Shown: positions 34,682 to 44,286 of the stretch, in pieces
Numbering within the stretch: the stretch's first letter is position 1
Layout of the letters: the number at the start of each line of letters is the position of its first letter
Source of the DNA: Nocardiopsis gilva YIM 90087
Lineage (GTDB): Bacteria; Actinomycetota; Actinomycetes; Streptosporangiales; Streptosporangiaceae
Direction of reading: 5' to 3'
Length of the DNA: 64,000 nucleotides
Assembly (NCBI RefSeq): GCF_002263495.1
Contig: NZ_CP022753.1
Coordinates: 1,984,001-2,048,000 of the forward strand
Notes under the pieces: generated by a model
What the model was told of the DNA's origin: nothing
The model's database searches: none
What the model saw: only the letters and a program-made list of their open reading frames with translations
Position numbers and translations under genes: made by a program

Positions 34682-35523
34682 CGTTCCTCCGGTTGGACAG
34701 TTCGCACGGTTTCGTCGAGCCAGCGGGTGAGTACGAGCAGGAACTCCTCGGGGTGCTCCTCGTGCAGCCGGTGCCCGGAGTCCGGCCAGCAGACGACCCT
34801 CGATCCGGGGTGGGACAGCAGGGGGCGCTCCCATGCGGCCAGGTCCCGGTCGAACCGGAAGCAGAGCGTGGGCTGCGAGCGGTGCCGGAGGTGGTCCTCG
34901 GCGGCCGGGCGCGGGCCGATCGCATCGGGTGCGGTGAACATGGCGGCGAACGCCTCGGCCAGCACCTGCTGCGGGGCGGCGAGCAGCCGCCGGGCGTGCC
35001 AGGCGCGGATCCACCGCGGGGTGGCCGGGGTGGACGTCCACGCGTCGAGGGCGATCGCGGCCTCGGTCCCCCGGGGTCCGGCGAGCTCGCGCGCGATCCG
35101 CGGGAAGGAGTCGGCGAGCTGGGGGCCGAAGCCGTAGGCGGGGTCGACCGTGACGAGGGCGGTCACGAGGTCGGGGGTGTCGGCCAGATGGCCGACGATC
35201 TGACCGCCCATGGAATGGCCGATCGCGACGACCCGGTCGGCCCGCAGTCGTTCCAACAGGATGCGCAGGTCGTCGGCCATGGTGCGCGGGGTGGTGCCGG
35301 TACGGGCGGTCCCGGAGTAGCCGTGCCCGCGCAGGTCGGGGGCGATGACGCGGTAGGTCGCGGCAAGCTGGGGGATGTGCTGCACCCACTCGTGGGAGTC
35401 GGACCCCCAGCCGTGCACCAGGAGCAGCGTGTTCGCGGTGTCCCGCGCTGCGTCCCCAGGGGTCTCCCGCGGTCCGTCCACTGTGTAGAAGAGCCGGACA
35501 TCAGGGAGGTCGGCGAACGGCAC
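34678..35523 (-). CDS. Alpha/beta hydrolase
   Basis: A 281-residue cytosolic alpha/beta hydrolase. It shows the HGWGSDSHEW oxyanion region near 38-47, DLRGHGYSG near 64-72, the nucleophile elbow GHSMGG near 100-105, and a C-terminal catalytic His in DSGHRLHEEHPEEF near 250. The GTG at 35523 follows GGAG. It is the first gene of an operon with the flavin monooxygenase. Together they could oxidise and then hydrolyse a compound, for example a ketone to an ester or lactone, but the substrate is unknown. A palindromic site at 35602-35617 lies upstream and probably controls the operon. Confidence 0.88.
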   Translation of the reverse strand: MPFADLPDVRLFYTVDGPRETPGDAARDTANTLLLVHGWGSDSHEWVQHIPQLAATYRVIAPDLRGHGYSGTARTGTTPRTMADDLRILLERLRADRVVAIGHSMGGQIVGHLADTPDLVTALVTVDPAYGFGPQLADSFPRIARELAGPRGTEAAIALDAWTSTPATPRWIRAWHARRLLAAPQQVLAEAFAAMFTAPDAIGPRPAAEDHLRHRSQPTLCFRFDRDLAAWERPLLSHPGSRVVCWPDSGHRLHEEHPEEFLLVLTRWLDETVRTVQPEER

Positions 35524-35601
35524 GGGGGGCTCCTTTCCGTCGCCGGAAAACAGAACATGTTTCAGTTTCTGTTCCCGTCAACGGTAACCCGGGAGAAGCA
35601 A

Positions 35602-35617
35602 CCAAGCAATTGCTTGG
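35602..35617. promoter_or_regulatory. Operator-like palindrome CCAAGCAATTGCTTGG
   Basis: Perfect 16-bp palindrome about 80 bases before the hydrolase-monooxygenase operon, with the half-site AACCAAGC at 35600-35607. The same half-site occurs before the dehydrogenase operon at 38515-38522. The form fits a TetR-family repressor; no such gene is adjacent. Confidence 0.6.
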
Positions 35618-35678
35618 CTAGTTCGTCATGGCGACTCGTCGAGACCCTTGCCGTGCTCATCTTGGGAAAGCCGGCCTG

Positions 35679-36800
35679 CTAGAACACCACGACCGACCGC
35701 ACGACCTCGCCCGCCCGGACGTTGCCGATCGCGTCGTTGATGTCGTCCAATCCCACCTGCTCGCTGATGAGTCCACCGGGGTCCAGGCGTTCGGCCAGGC
35801 ACAGGTCCACCAGGCGGCGCAGGTCCGAGGCGGGCGAACCGTCGCCGCCCTGGCAGCCCATGAGGCGGCGGGAGGCGAAGAGCGCACCGGCGGGGACGGC
35901 GACATCGGTGCCCGCCGGGGGACTGCCGACCATGACCGTTGTGCCGCCCGGCCGCGTCGCTTCGAACGCGGCCCTGAGGACCGCGGGGACTCCCGTCACG
36001 TCGAACGCGTAGTCCACGCCGTCCGGCACCAGTTCGCGGACGCGAGCGGCCAGGTCGGCCGCGTCGGTGTCGCCCGGGGCGGAGGGCAGCGCGTCGGTGG
36101 CGCCGAAGAGCTCGGCCGCCGTCAGCTTCGGCGCCGTGATATCGGACGCGATGACGCGGGACGCACCGGCCAGCACCGCTCCCTGGACGACGTTGAGCCC
36201 GACGCCGCCGCAGCCCACCACCAGAACGGTCGCACCGGCCTCCACGCGGGCCGTGTTGACGACCGCGCCGACACCGGTCACCACCGCGCAGCCCAGCAGG
36301 GACATGGCGACCAGGTCCACCTCGCTCGGGAGCGGAACCAGCTGGCGCTCGTGTACCACCGCGTACTCCGCGAACCCGCCGATGCCCAGGTAGGGGCGGA
36401 TGGCCGCGCGGTCGGCGCGCAGCCGGGTGGACCCGTCGGGCATGAGCCCCATGACGGCCCGCATCCGCGCGGCATCCGTGCACAGGTGCCCCTCGCCGCG
36501 CCCGCACCTCCGGCATCGGCCGCACGACCGCCCCAGGGCGATCAGCACGGGGTCGCCCGGCGCGTAGGCGGTCACGCCCGCGCCGACCGCCTCCACCGTG
36601 CCCGAGCTTTCGTGCCCGCAGATGACGGGCAGCTCGGACACGACCGGGCTGGTGCCGTCGACCGCCTTGAGGTCGGAGGCGCAGATCCCGGACGCGGCGA
36701 TCCGCACGCGGATCTCGCCGGGCCCGGGTTCCGCGATCTCCACCTCGCGGACCTCCATCGGAGCGCCGAACTCCGCCAGGACCGCCGCACGCATCTTCAT
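35679..36800 (-). CDS. Zinc-dependent alcohol dehydrogenase
   Basis: Medium-chain dehydrogenase of the zinc ADH family, 373 residues, oxidising an alcohol with NAD(P). Catalytic zinc ligands are in SGICASDLKAVDG near 36-48 (Cys) and GHESSGTVEAVG near 62-73 (His-Glu); the structural zinc site is the four-Cys cluster CGRCRRCGRGEGHLC near 93-107. The Rossmann motif VVGCGGVGLNVVQGA is near 197-211. The ATG at 36800 is followed by a second in-frame ATG two codons later. It lies 110 bases after the aldehyde dehydrogenase on the same strand; together they would take an alcohol to the acid. One of the repeated GTTGATCTCGG hairpins sits between them, so the two may not be equally expressed. Confidence 0.92.
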   Translation of the reverse strand: MKMRAAVLAEFGAPMEVREVEIAEPGPGEIRVRIAASGICASDLKAVDGTSPVVSELPVICGHESSGTVEAVGAGVTAYAPGDPVLIALGRSCGRCRRCGRGEGHLCTDAARMRAVMGLMPDGSTRLRADRAAIRPYLGIGGFAEYAVVHERQLVPLPSEVDLVAMSLLGCAVVTGVGAVVNTARVEAGATVLVVGCGGVGLNVVQGAVLAGASRVIASDITAPKLTAAELFGATDALPSAPGDTDAADLAARVRELVPDGVDYAFDVTGVPAVLRAAFEATRPGGTTVMVGSPPAGTDVAVPAGALFASRRLMGCQGGDGSPASDLRRLVDLCLAERLDPGGLISEQVGLDDINDAIGNVRAGEVVRSVVVF

Positions 36801-36849
36801 CGCCGTCACCGTCCGTCCGATCGGATTGCCTGCGTTGTCTCGCCCTGTT

Positions 36850-36920
36850 CTCCGTTGATCTCGGGGATATCGACCTTGTACCGGCGAGTATTCGGTCGAT
36901 ATCCCCGAGATCAACGGGAG
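36850..36920. terminator. GTTGATCTCGG hairpin, copy 2
   Basis: Left arm 36853-36875 and right arm 36894-36916 pair perfectly over 23 bases with an 18-base loop. The right arm contains the stop codon of the aldehyde dehydrogenase (36911-36913). It lies between two same-strand genes, so it may terminate or attenuate. Confidence 0.8.
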
Positions 36921-38470
36921 CTGTCGCCGTGGCCCAGCTCGACCCAGGCGGCCTTGAGGGTGAGCCACTCGCCGAGCCCCCGGACGCCGTTCGACGGGGC
37001 GTTTCCGCTCTGCTTGTGGCCGCCGAAGGGGACCGCCCAGTGCAGTCGGCGGTAGGTGTTGATCCAGACCGTCCCCGCCTGGAGGGCGGCGATGGCGCGG
37101 TGAGCCCGGTCGAGGCTGCGCGTCCACGCACCTGCGGCCAGGCCGTAGTCGGTGTCGTTGGCGATCGCGTAGGCCTCCTCCTCGGTCGCGAAGGGGATCG
37201 CCACGGCCACCGGGCCGAAGATCTCCTCCTGGCAGATCCGCAGCCCGTTGTCGGTGGTGGTCAGCAGCGTCGGCTCGACCCAGTAGCCCCCCGCCAGCGC
37301 CGGGTCCGTCGCCGTGCCCGGCGGCGCGCCCGCATGGAGGGCGTCGGCTCCGGTCCGCCCGCCGAAGAGCACCTTGGCCCCCTCCCGCAGGCCGAGCTCC
37401 AGGTAGCCGCGAACCTTGTCGAACTGGCCGGCGAACGCGATCGGCCCCATGTCGGTCGCGGGGTCGCGCGGGTCGCCCAGGCGGATGGCGGCGGCGTGCG
37501 CGCGCAGGCGATCGGTGAACGTGTCGAACACGGTGTCCTGTATGAGGACGCGCGACCCCGCCACGCACGACTGCCCGGCGCCGCCGGTGTAGATGCCCCC
37601 GGCCACGCCCGTGACGGCGGCGTCCAGATCGGCTTCGTCGAAGACGATGTTGGGCGACTTGCCGCCGAGTTCGAGGGAGACGTTCTTCAGGTTGGCCGAC
37701 GCGCGCTGGATGACGCGGCGCCCGGTCGCGGTGGAGCCGGTGAAGTCCAGCTTGGTGACGCCGGGGTGGTCGACGAGGGCTTCGCCTGCGCTCGGCCCGG
37801 TGCCGGAGACGACGTTGACCAGGCCGGGCGGGAGGTCGAGAGAGGTGAAGAGCTCGCAGGCGGCCAGGATCGAGCAGCAGGCCTGTTCGGCGGGCTTGAC
37901 CACGACCGTGTTCCCGGCGGCCAGCGCCCCGGAGACCTTGGCGAAGAACATGGCCAGCGGGGCGTTCCACGGGATGATGATGCCCGCCACCCCGTAGGGC
38001 TCGTAGACGGTGAAGTTGACGGAGCCGGCGGCGCCGCCGGCTCCGCCCGGCGGGCTGCCCGGGACGCCGCCCAGGTGGATGGTGTCGCCGGTGACCTTGT
38101 CCGCGAGGCTCGCGTTGTACTGGATGTTCATCGCGCCGCCGGGGACGTCACCGCCCTGGGTCTCCTTCAGCACCCGTCCGTTGTCCCGGCTCTCGACGGC
38201 GGCGAGTTCGCCGCTCCGCGCCAGCACCGCGTCCGCCCAGCGGCGCAGCAGCGCGGCGCGCCGCAGGGGAGGGGTGGCGCGCCAGTCCGGAAACGCGTGG
38301 CGGGCGGCGGTGACGGCGTCGTCGATGTCGGTCGCGTCGGAGGCGGGGACGCGCGCCCAGACCCGGCCGGTGGACGGGTCGACGCTCTCCAGCCACTCCC
38401 CACTGCGCGCGGGGCGGAACTCCCCGGCGATGAAGTTGCAGTAGTCGGTGAGAGCGCTCGGTGTGCTCAT
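36911..38470 (-). CDS. NAD(P)-dependent aldehyde dehydrogenase
   Basis: ALDH-superfamily enzyme, 519 residues, slightly longer than usual owing to a Gly/Pro-rich insert (about 143-160). The active site is intact: the Asn in IIPWNAPLAMF near 168-177, KPAEQ near 200, Glu in LELGGKSPN near 265, the nucleophile Cys in AGQSCVAGSR near 297-306, and EEIFGPVAV near 400. The ATG at 38470 lies eight bases after GGGAGG; GTG or ATG codons farther upstream (to 38503) are less likely. It precedes the zinc alcohol dehydrogenase. The exact aldehyde is unknown; similar enzymes act on betaine, phenylacetaldehyde or vanillin-type aldehydes. Confidence 0.92.
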   Translation of the reverse strand: MSTPSALTDYCNFIAGEFRPARSGEWLESVDPSTGRVWARVPASDATDIDDAVTAARHAFPDWRATPPLRRAALLRRWADAVLARSGELAAVESRDNGRVLKETQGGDVPGGAMNIQYNASLADKVTGDTIHLGGVPGSPPGGAGGAAGSVNFTVYEPYGVAGIIIPWNAPLAMFFAKVSGALAAGNTVVVKPAEQACCSILAACELFTSLDLPPGLVNVVSGTGPSAGEALVDHPGVTKLDFTGSTATGRRVIQRASANLKNVSLELGGKSPNIVFDEADLDAAVTGVAGGIYTGGAGQSCVAGSRVLIQDTVFDTFTDRLRAHAAAIRLGDPRDPATDMGPIAFAGQFDKVRGYLELGLREGAKVLFGGRTGADALHAGAPPGTATDPALAGGYWVEPTLLTTTDNGLRICQEEIFGPVAVAIPFATEEEAYAIANDTDYGLAAGAWTRSLDRAHRAIAALQAGTVWINTYRRLHWAVPFGGHKQSGNAPSNGVRGLGEWLTLKAAWVELGHGDSSR

Positions 38471-38512
38471 CGGCAGGGCCTCCCGGGGCTGTGTGGGGTG
38501 CATCCTAGTCCG

Positions 38513-38537
38513 CTAACCAAGCGAGCGCTAGGTTTAG
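38513..38537. promoter_or_regulatory. Operator-like site with AACCAAGC half-site
   Basis: An imperfect 25-base dyad, beginning CTAACCAAGC and ending CTAGGTTTAG, lies 43 bases before the aldehyde dehydrogenase ATG. It shares AACCAAGC with the palindrome at 35602-35617, which suggests one regulator for both operons. Confidence 0.5.
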
Positions 38538-38770
38538 AATGAGGGTGAGCCGACGGAATGGTGGTCTGGCTGGTCGCCACCGTCGGTGGACCGCGAGGCG
38601 GGCCGAAGGGCGCGTGTCGGAGCGTCGCACGCCATATCACGGTGGGACGCACGCCACCGCTGTGAACTGCGGAAATTGCAAAATTATGGGGCGGATCAAC
38701 CTAAAATTGTGCGTGATGGTCGCCGTTTTCTTCCAGCGACCCTGAACACCGGCCGCCGAAGAGAGTGGAT
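38538..38770. other. Intergenic region before pta
   Basis: About 230 bases without a supported gene. It is A/T-rich near 38670-38715, with AAATTGCAAAATT and a second AAAATT, and probably holds the pta-ackA promoter. Confidence 0.4.
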
Positions 38771-40821
38771 ATGACGCACGGTGTCTACATCGCGTCCAGC
38801 GACGCGGAGAGTGACAAGGCGACGATCGCGCTCGGCATGGCCGAGCTGCTGTCGAGCACGGTGGGCTCGATCGGGGTGTTCCGGCCCGTGGTCGACGCGT
38901 CGGTGCGCGACTCGGTCGTGGAGACGCTACGCCGCCGATTCAAGCTGAAGGCCAACTACGAGGACTGCGTCGGCGTCACCTACGACGAGGTTCACGCCGA
39001 CCCCGACGCCGCCATGGCCGCGATCATGCGGGCGTACCGCGCACTCGCGTCGCGTTGCGCGGCGGTGGTCGTGGTCGGCACCGACTACACCGACGTCGGC
39101 GCTCCCACCGAGTTCACCTTCAACGCCCGGGTCGCGGCCAACCTCGCCACCCCCGTTGTGCTGGTTGTCTCGGGCGCCGAACGCGACCACGCCGAGATCC
39201 GCGACGCGACCGGCCTCGCCCGCCAGGAACTCGCCCGCGAACACGCCACCCGGCTCGCCACGGTGGTCGACCGGGTCGACCCGGACCGCGCCGAGTCCCT
39301 GCGCAAGGAGCTGGACGGGATCGCCTACGTGCTGCCCGAGGTCCCCGGACTCAGCGCCCCGACCGTGCGCGACCTGCAGCGCGCCTGCGACGGCCGGCTG
39401 ATCTTCGGCGAGGAGAAGCGGCTCGGCCGCGAGACCTCGGGCCTGGTGGTCGCGGCGATGTCGCTGCCCAACGTGCTCGACCGAATGGAGGCCGACCGCC
39501 TCGTCATCATGGCGGCCGACCGCGCCGGGGCGATGCTCCCGGCGCTGATCGCCGCCCACCACTCCACCGACTTCCCGTCGGTCGCGGGCGTCGTCCTGAC
39601 CGGCGAGATGTACATGCCCGAGCCGGTCTTCCGCCTGCTCGCGGGCATGGACGTGCGCCTCCCCGTGATCACCACGGACCAGGACACCTTCTCCACCGCC
39701 ACCCGGCTGGCCGCGGTCCGGGGCGGGATCACCCCCGGTGCCGAGGGCAAGATCGAGTCGGCGCTGGCCGCCTTCGCCGAGGCGGTCGACGGCGAAGCGC
39801 TGCTGGAGCGGCTCCAGGTCGCCCGCTCGGAGACGGTGACCCCGCTGATGTTCGAGCACACGCTGCTGGAGCGGGCGCGGGGCGACCGCAAGCGCATCGT
39901 GCTGCCGGAGGGCACCGAGGAACGGGTGCTGCGCGCGGCCGACCTCCTGCTCCGCCGGGACGTCGCCGACCTGGTGGTGCTCGGGTCCCCGCGGCAGGTC
40001 AACGCCAAGGCCTCCGACCTCGGGTTCGACCTCAGCGCCGTCACCATCATCGACCCCGAGACCTCGGAGCTGCGGGAGCGTTTCGCCGAGGAGTACGCGC
40101 GGCTGCGCGCGCACAAGGGCGTCACCAAGGAACTCGCCATGGACACCGTGGGCGAGCTGTCCTACTTTGGCACCCTGATGGTGCAGTGCGGGCTCGCCGA
40201 CGGCATGGTCTCGGGCGCTGCACACACGACGGCGCAGACCATCCGGCCCTCGTTCGAGATCCTGCGCTCGTCGCTCGTGTCCAGCGTCTTCTTCATGTGC
40301 CTGGCCGACCGGGTGCTGGTCTACGGCGACTGCGCCGTGAACCCGGACCCCACCACCGAGCAGCTCGCCGACATCGCGATCGACTCGGCGGCGACGGCCG
40401 AGCAGTTCGGCGTGGAGCCGCGCGTGGCGATGCTGTCCTACTCCACCGGCGCGTCCGGATCCGGGGCCGGGGTGGACAAGGTGCGCAGGGCCACCGAGAT
40501 GGTCAAGGAGCGGCGCCCCGACCTGCTGATCGAGGGGCCGATCCAGTACGACGCCGCGATCGACCCCGGGGTCGCGCGGACCAAGATGCCGGACAGCCTC
40601 GTGGCCGGGCGCGCGACCGTGTTCGTGGTTCCCGACCTGAACACCGGCAACACCCTGTACAAAGGCGTGCAGCGGAGCGCCGGGGCCGTGGCCATCGGCC
40701 CGGTGCTGCAGGGGCTGCGGAAGCCCGTCAACGACCTGTCGCGGGGCGCTACCGTGCAGGACATTGTCAACACCGTGGCGATCACGGCCGTCCAGGCCCA
40801 AGGAACACAAGGAAGTGGTTC

Positions 40822-40825
<4 letters not shown>
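38771..40825 (+). CDS. pta: Phosphate acetyltransferase
   Basis: Interconverts acetyl-CoA and acetyl phosphate, making the Pta-AckA route between acetyl-CoA and acetate. Length 684 residues, the long bacterial type with an N-terminal regulatory part (P-loop-NTPase-like, about 1-210, then a DRTGG domain about 215-330) and a C-terminal catalytic domain (about 350-675). Catalytic segments include RIVLPEGTEERVLRAAD, DGMVSGAAHTTAQTIRP, MLSYSTGASGSGAGVDKV and VVPDLNTGNTLYKGVQR. The first motif has VYIASSDAESDKATIALGM in place of a perfect Walker A, as is common in this family. The ATG at 38771 follows GAGAG. Its stop overlaps the ackA start by four bases. Confidence 0.96.
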
Positions 40826-42036
<1,211 letters not shown>

Positions 42037-42059
42037 TCCAGAAGCGTCAGGCGTGCTAC

Positions 42060-42092
42060 GCCCCGGCCCGCGCGACTTGCGGGGGCCGGGGC
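42060..42092 (+). terminator. Terminator of pta-ackA
   Basis: GCCCCGGCCC (42060-42069) pairs with GGGCCGGGGC (42083-42092), followed by TTT, 24 bases after the ackA stop. Confidence 0.85.
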
Positions 42093-42376
42093 TTTGCTGT
42101 GCGGCCTTGTCGGCGTTCGCCTGTCCGGTGTCCTGGGATGAAAAGCGGCACCGAGGGCGGTGGGGGTTGGGGACGCCGGTCCCCTGAGGGGGAGGTCGGC
42201 CGGGCGAGCGGCGGCAGGGCGCACCGCCGAGCGACTCCCCGGTGGAACGGCGGGTCGGCAGCGACGGCGGGTGGGTGGTGGGGCGCCCTTGTCGGCTCCC
42301 GGGCGGGGCAGGCGGCCCGAAAAGCGAACAGGGGGCCGCCGGGTGCCGGGTATGCCCGCTTTGCACAAGTTCGGCG

Positions 42377-42438
42377 CGATGATCATGGGAATTGTTCCGG
42401 CAAAACGGACAGAATCAGAGAAATTCCCATGATCATCG
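42377..42438. repeat. Inner inverted repeat, 17-bp arms
   Basis: CGATGATCATGGGAATT (42377-42393) pairs perfectly with 42422-42438 across a 28-base A-rich loop. It is part of the island between ackA and the first SSI gene, and is much less GC-rich than its surroundings. Confidence 0.8.
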
Positions 42439-42508
42439 GCGGAAGGGGTCCGCGGTGGCGCAGCGTGGTGGGTGCTTTGCCCTGTTTTTCCTGGTCGGCG
42501 CAGGGGGC

Positions 42509-42570
42509 GTTGATCTCGGGAAAGTGCGCCAAATTCCAGCGGTTTTTTGGCGCACTTTCCCGAGATCAAC
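42509..42570. repeat. GTTGATCTCGG hairpin, copy 3
   Basis: Left arm 42509-42533 and right arm 42546-42570 pair perfectly over 25 bases with a 12-base loop. The outer 11 bases match the hairpins at 15.7 and 36.9 kb, while the inner part of the stem (GAAAGTGCGCC) differs. Confidence 0.85.
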
Positions 42571-42995
42571 ACAGGCGCGGACATAACGGGCCTACAGCGA
42601 GCGTCTTCCCGCCCCCGGGCCACCCACCCGACATCGCTGGACGACCACGGCGCCCCACCCCCACCGGCCTCGGTGCCGCTTTCCACCACAGAACACCGGA
42701 CAGGACGAACGCCGACAAGGCCGCCCAGCAGACCTGGGATCCGTGGCTATGTCTGACGATTCACGCAATGCTTTCGTTGTTTGGAATTCCATGGTCCCGG
42801 GCTGGGGTCCGCGAGGTTGGTGAATATCTTAATGCTGGCGAGATCCCTTGCGCATCTGGGCGTCTTGAAAGTTGATTTTTCACTGTCCTTGGATTTCGTG
42901 ATCATGTGTTATACAGGGTCGCGTCCGTATTTGTTGCGTGCTTTTGACGACCCGTCGCTGACCAGGCGAACGTCGTAGAAAGAGGAAGACCCCTC

Positions 42996-43412
42996 ATGAG
43001 CATTTGCAAGACATTCGGCGCCGTCGCGGGTGCCTTCGTGATCGCTGCCACGATGTTCACCGGCACCGCTAACGCCGCGACTCTGGAGACCGTCGACGCT
43101 GACGCGTCGGCGACCTACTGGCTCGCCGTCGTCCCTGGCTCGTTGACCGATCCGGACCGGCCGTTGGACTGGTCTCAGGCGACGAGCGTCACGTTGAACT
43201 GCGACCCCGCGACCGGGGACCACCCCAACCCCAAGGCGGCCTGCGATCTAATCGAGAAGTCCGGGTCGATCGCCAGCATTGAAAAGGGCGCGATCTGTCC
43301 GAAGATCTACATGCCGGTCACCGCGTTCGCCTCGGGCGGGGAGCAGTACCGGGAGACCTACCCGAACAAGGTCTGCCTGAATTCGGACAAGGGTGCGGTC
43401 TACCAGTTCTAG
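42996..43412 (+). CDS. SSI-type protease inhibitor with Lys at P1
   Basis: Secreted inhibitor of the Streptomyces subtilisin inhibitor family, 138 residues with a signal peptide of about 27 (cleavage near ANA-AT). Four conserved cysteines: LNCDP and KAACDL, then AICPKIY and KVCLNS, making the two disulphides of the fold. The reactive loop is CPKIYMPV; the residue matching the scissile P1 position (Met in classic SSI) is Lys 103, which would favour trypsin-like targets. The ATG at 42996 follows AGAGGAAG. A second inhibitor of the same family lies at 46.2 kb. It converges with the TagH-like gene with only 22 bases between them. Confidence 0.93.
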   Translation: MSICKTFGAVAGAFVIAATMFTGTANAATLETVDADASATYWLAVVPGSLTDPDRPLDWSQATSVTLNCDPATGDHPNPKAACDLIEKSGSIASIEKGAICPKIYMPVTAFASGGEQYRETYPNKVCLNSDKGAVYQF

Positions 43413-43434
43413 GACGCTGCGGCCCCAGGGTCGG

Positions 43435-44286
43435 CTATTTCTTCTTGTTGAATTCTTGATAGGCCGTGACGACCTCGTCGGTGGGGCCGTCCATGATCAA
43501 TTCGCCGTGTTCCAGCCACAGCACCCGGTCGCAGGTGTCCCGGATCGACTTGTTGCTGTGGCTGACCAGGAACACCGTTCCGGCCTTTTCCTGCAGTTCA
43601 CGGATGCGGGCTTCCGAGCGCTTTCGGAAGCCCGCATCTCCGGTGGCCAGGGCCTCGTCGATCATCAGTACGTCGTGGCTCTTCGCCGCCGCGATCGCGA
43701 AGCGCAGGCGGGCCGCCATGCCCGAGGAGTAGGTGCGCATCGGCAACGAGCCGAATTCGCCCTTCTCGTTGATGCCGGAGAACTCCAGGATGTCGTCGTA
43801 CTTCTCGCGTACCTGCTCCGGCGGCATTCCCATGGCCAGGCAGCCCAGCACCACGTTGCGCTCGCCGCTCAGGTCGTTCATCAGCGCGGCGTTCACCCCC
43901 AGAAGCGAGGGCTGTCCCGCTGTGTAGACCGTGCCGCTCTCCGGCGGCAGCAGGCCCGCGACGGCGCGCAGCAGGGTGGACTTTCCCGAGCCGTTGGAGC
44001 CGATCAGGCCGATCGCCTCGCCGCGGTAGGCGGTGAAGCTGACCCCCTTGACCGCGTGCACCTTCCGCACGCCCGACGACCGCTTCCGGGAGAACATCCG
44101 GGCGAGGGCCGCGGTGGCGCCGCCTCCGCTGCTCGCCTTGCCTCCGCCCGCGCCCTGGACGCGGTACATCACATGCAGGTCGTCCACGATGACGGTGGGC
44201 GGAGCCGACGCGGGAGCCTCGGCCTCGGCGCTGGTCAGTGTCGCCGCCGGGTCCAGGGTCGGGTCGAGCGTCTGCTGGTCAGTCAC
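43435..44286 (-). CDS. ABC transporter ATPase, TagH-like polysaccharide/teichoic acid export
   Basis: ATPase subunit of an ABC-2 exporter for lipid-linked wall polymers. Length 283 residues. An N-terminal extension of about 50 residues precedes the ATPase core: Walker A GLIGSNGSGKST near 92-103, the signature YSSGMAARLRFAIA near 184-197, Walker B VLMIDEALATGD near 207-218, and the switch His in VFLVSHSNKS near 245. The order (YRGEAIGLIGSNGSGKSTLL; LSGERNVVLGCLAMG) is that of the TagH/Wzt/KpsT group. The GTG start overlaps the end of the permease gene by eight bases, so the permease is translated first. The polymer exported is not known. Confidence 0.92.
   Translation of the reverse strand: MTDQQTLDPTLDPAATLTSAEAEAPASAPPTVIVDDLHVMYRVQGAGGGKASSGGGATAALARMFSRKRSSGVRKVHAVKGVSFTAYRGEAIGLIGSNGSGKSTLLRAVAGLLPPESGTVYTAGQPSLLGVNAALMNDLSGERNVVLGCLAMGMPPEQVREKYDDILEFSGINEKGEFGSLPMRTYSSGMAARLRFAIAAAKSHDVLMIDEALATGDAGFRKRSEARIRELQEKAGTVFLVSHSNKSIRDTCDRVLWLEHGELIMDGPTDEVVTAYQEFNKKK

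Larger units (their letters stand above)
42094..42731. repeat. Non-coding island with nested inverted repeats
   Basis: Outer arms of about 80 bases (about 42094-42177 and 42650-42731) are inverted copies of each other with only a few mismatches and indels; both begin with GCGGCCTTGTCGGCGTTCG and include AAAGCGGCACCGAGG when read inwards. Inside lie two further perfect inverted repeats (42377-42438 and 42509-42570). Open frames crossing this stretch look like products of the repeats and not genes. The arrangement resembles a small non-autonomous mobile element or a large folded RNA or DNA structure. No transposase gene is present. Confidence 0.75.

Noticed and set aside
42381-42570. Riboswitch or T-box candidates in the inverted-repeat island
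   Set aside because: No known riboswitch core was recognised, and the perfect inverted repeats fit a repeat element better.
42099-42875. A 258-codon plus-strand open frame in the ackA-inhibitor gap
   Set aside because: It runs through the inverted-repeat island, and similar peptide strings appear on the minus strand because the DNA is inverted-repeated. This is an artefact of the repeats.
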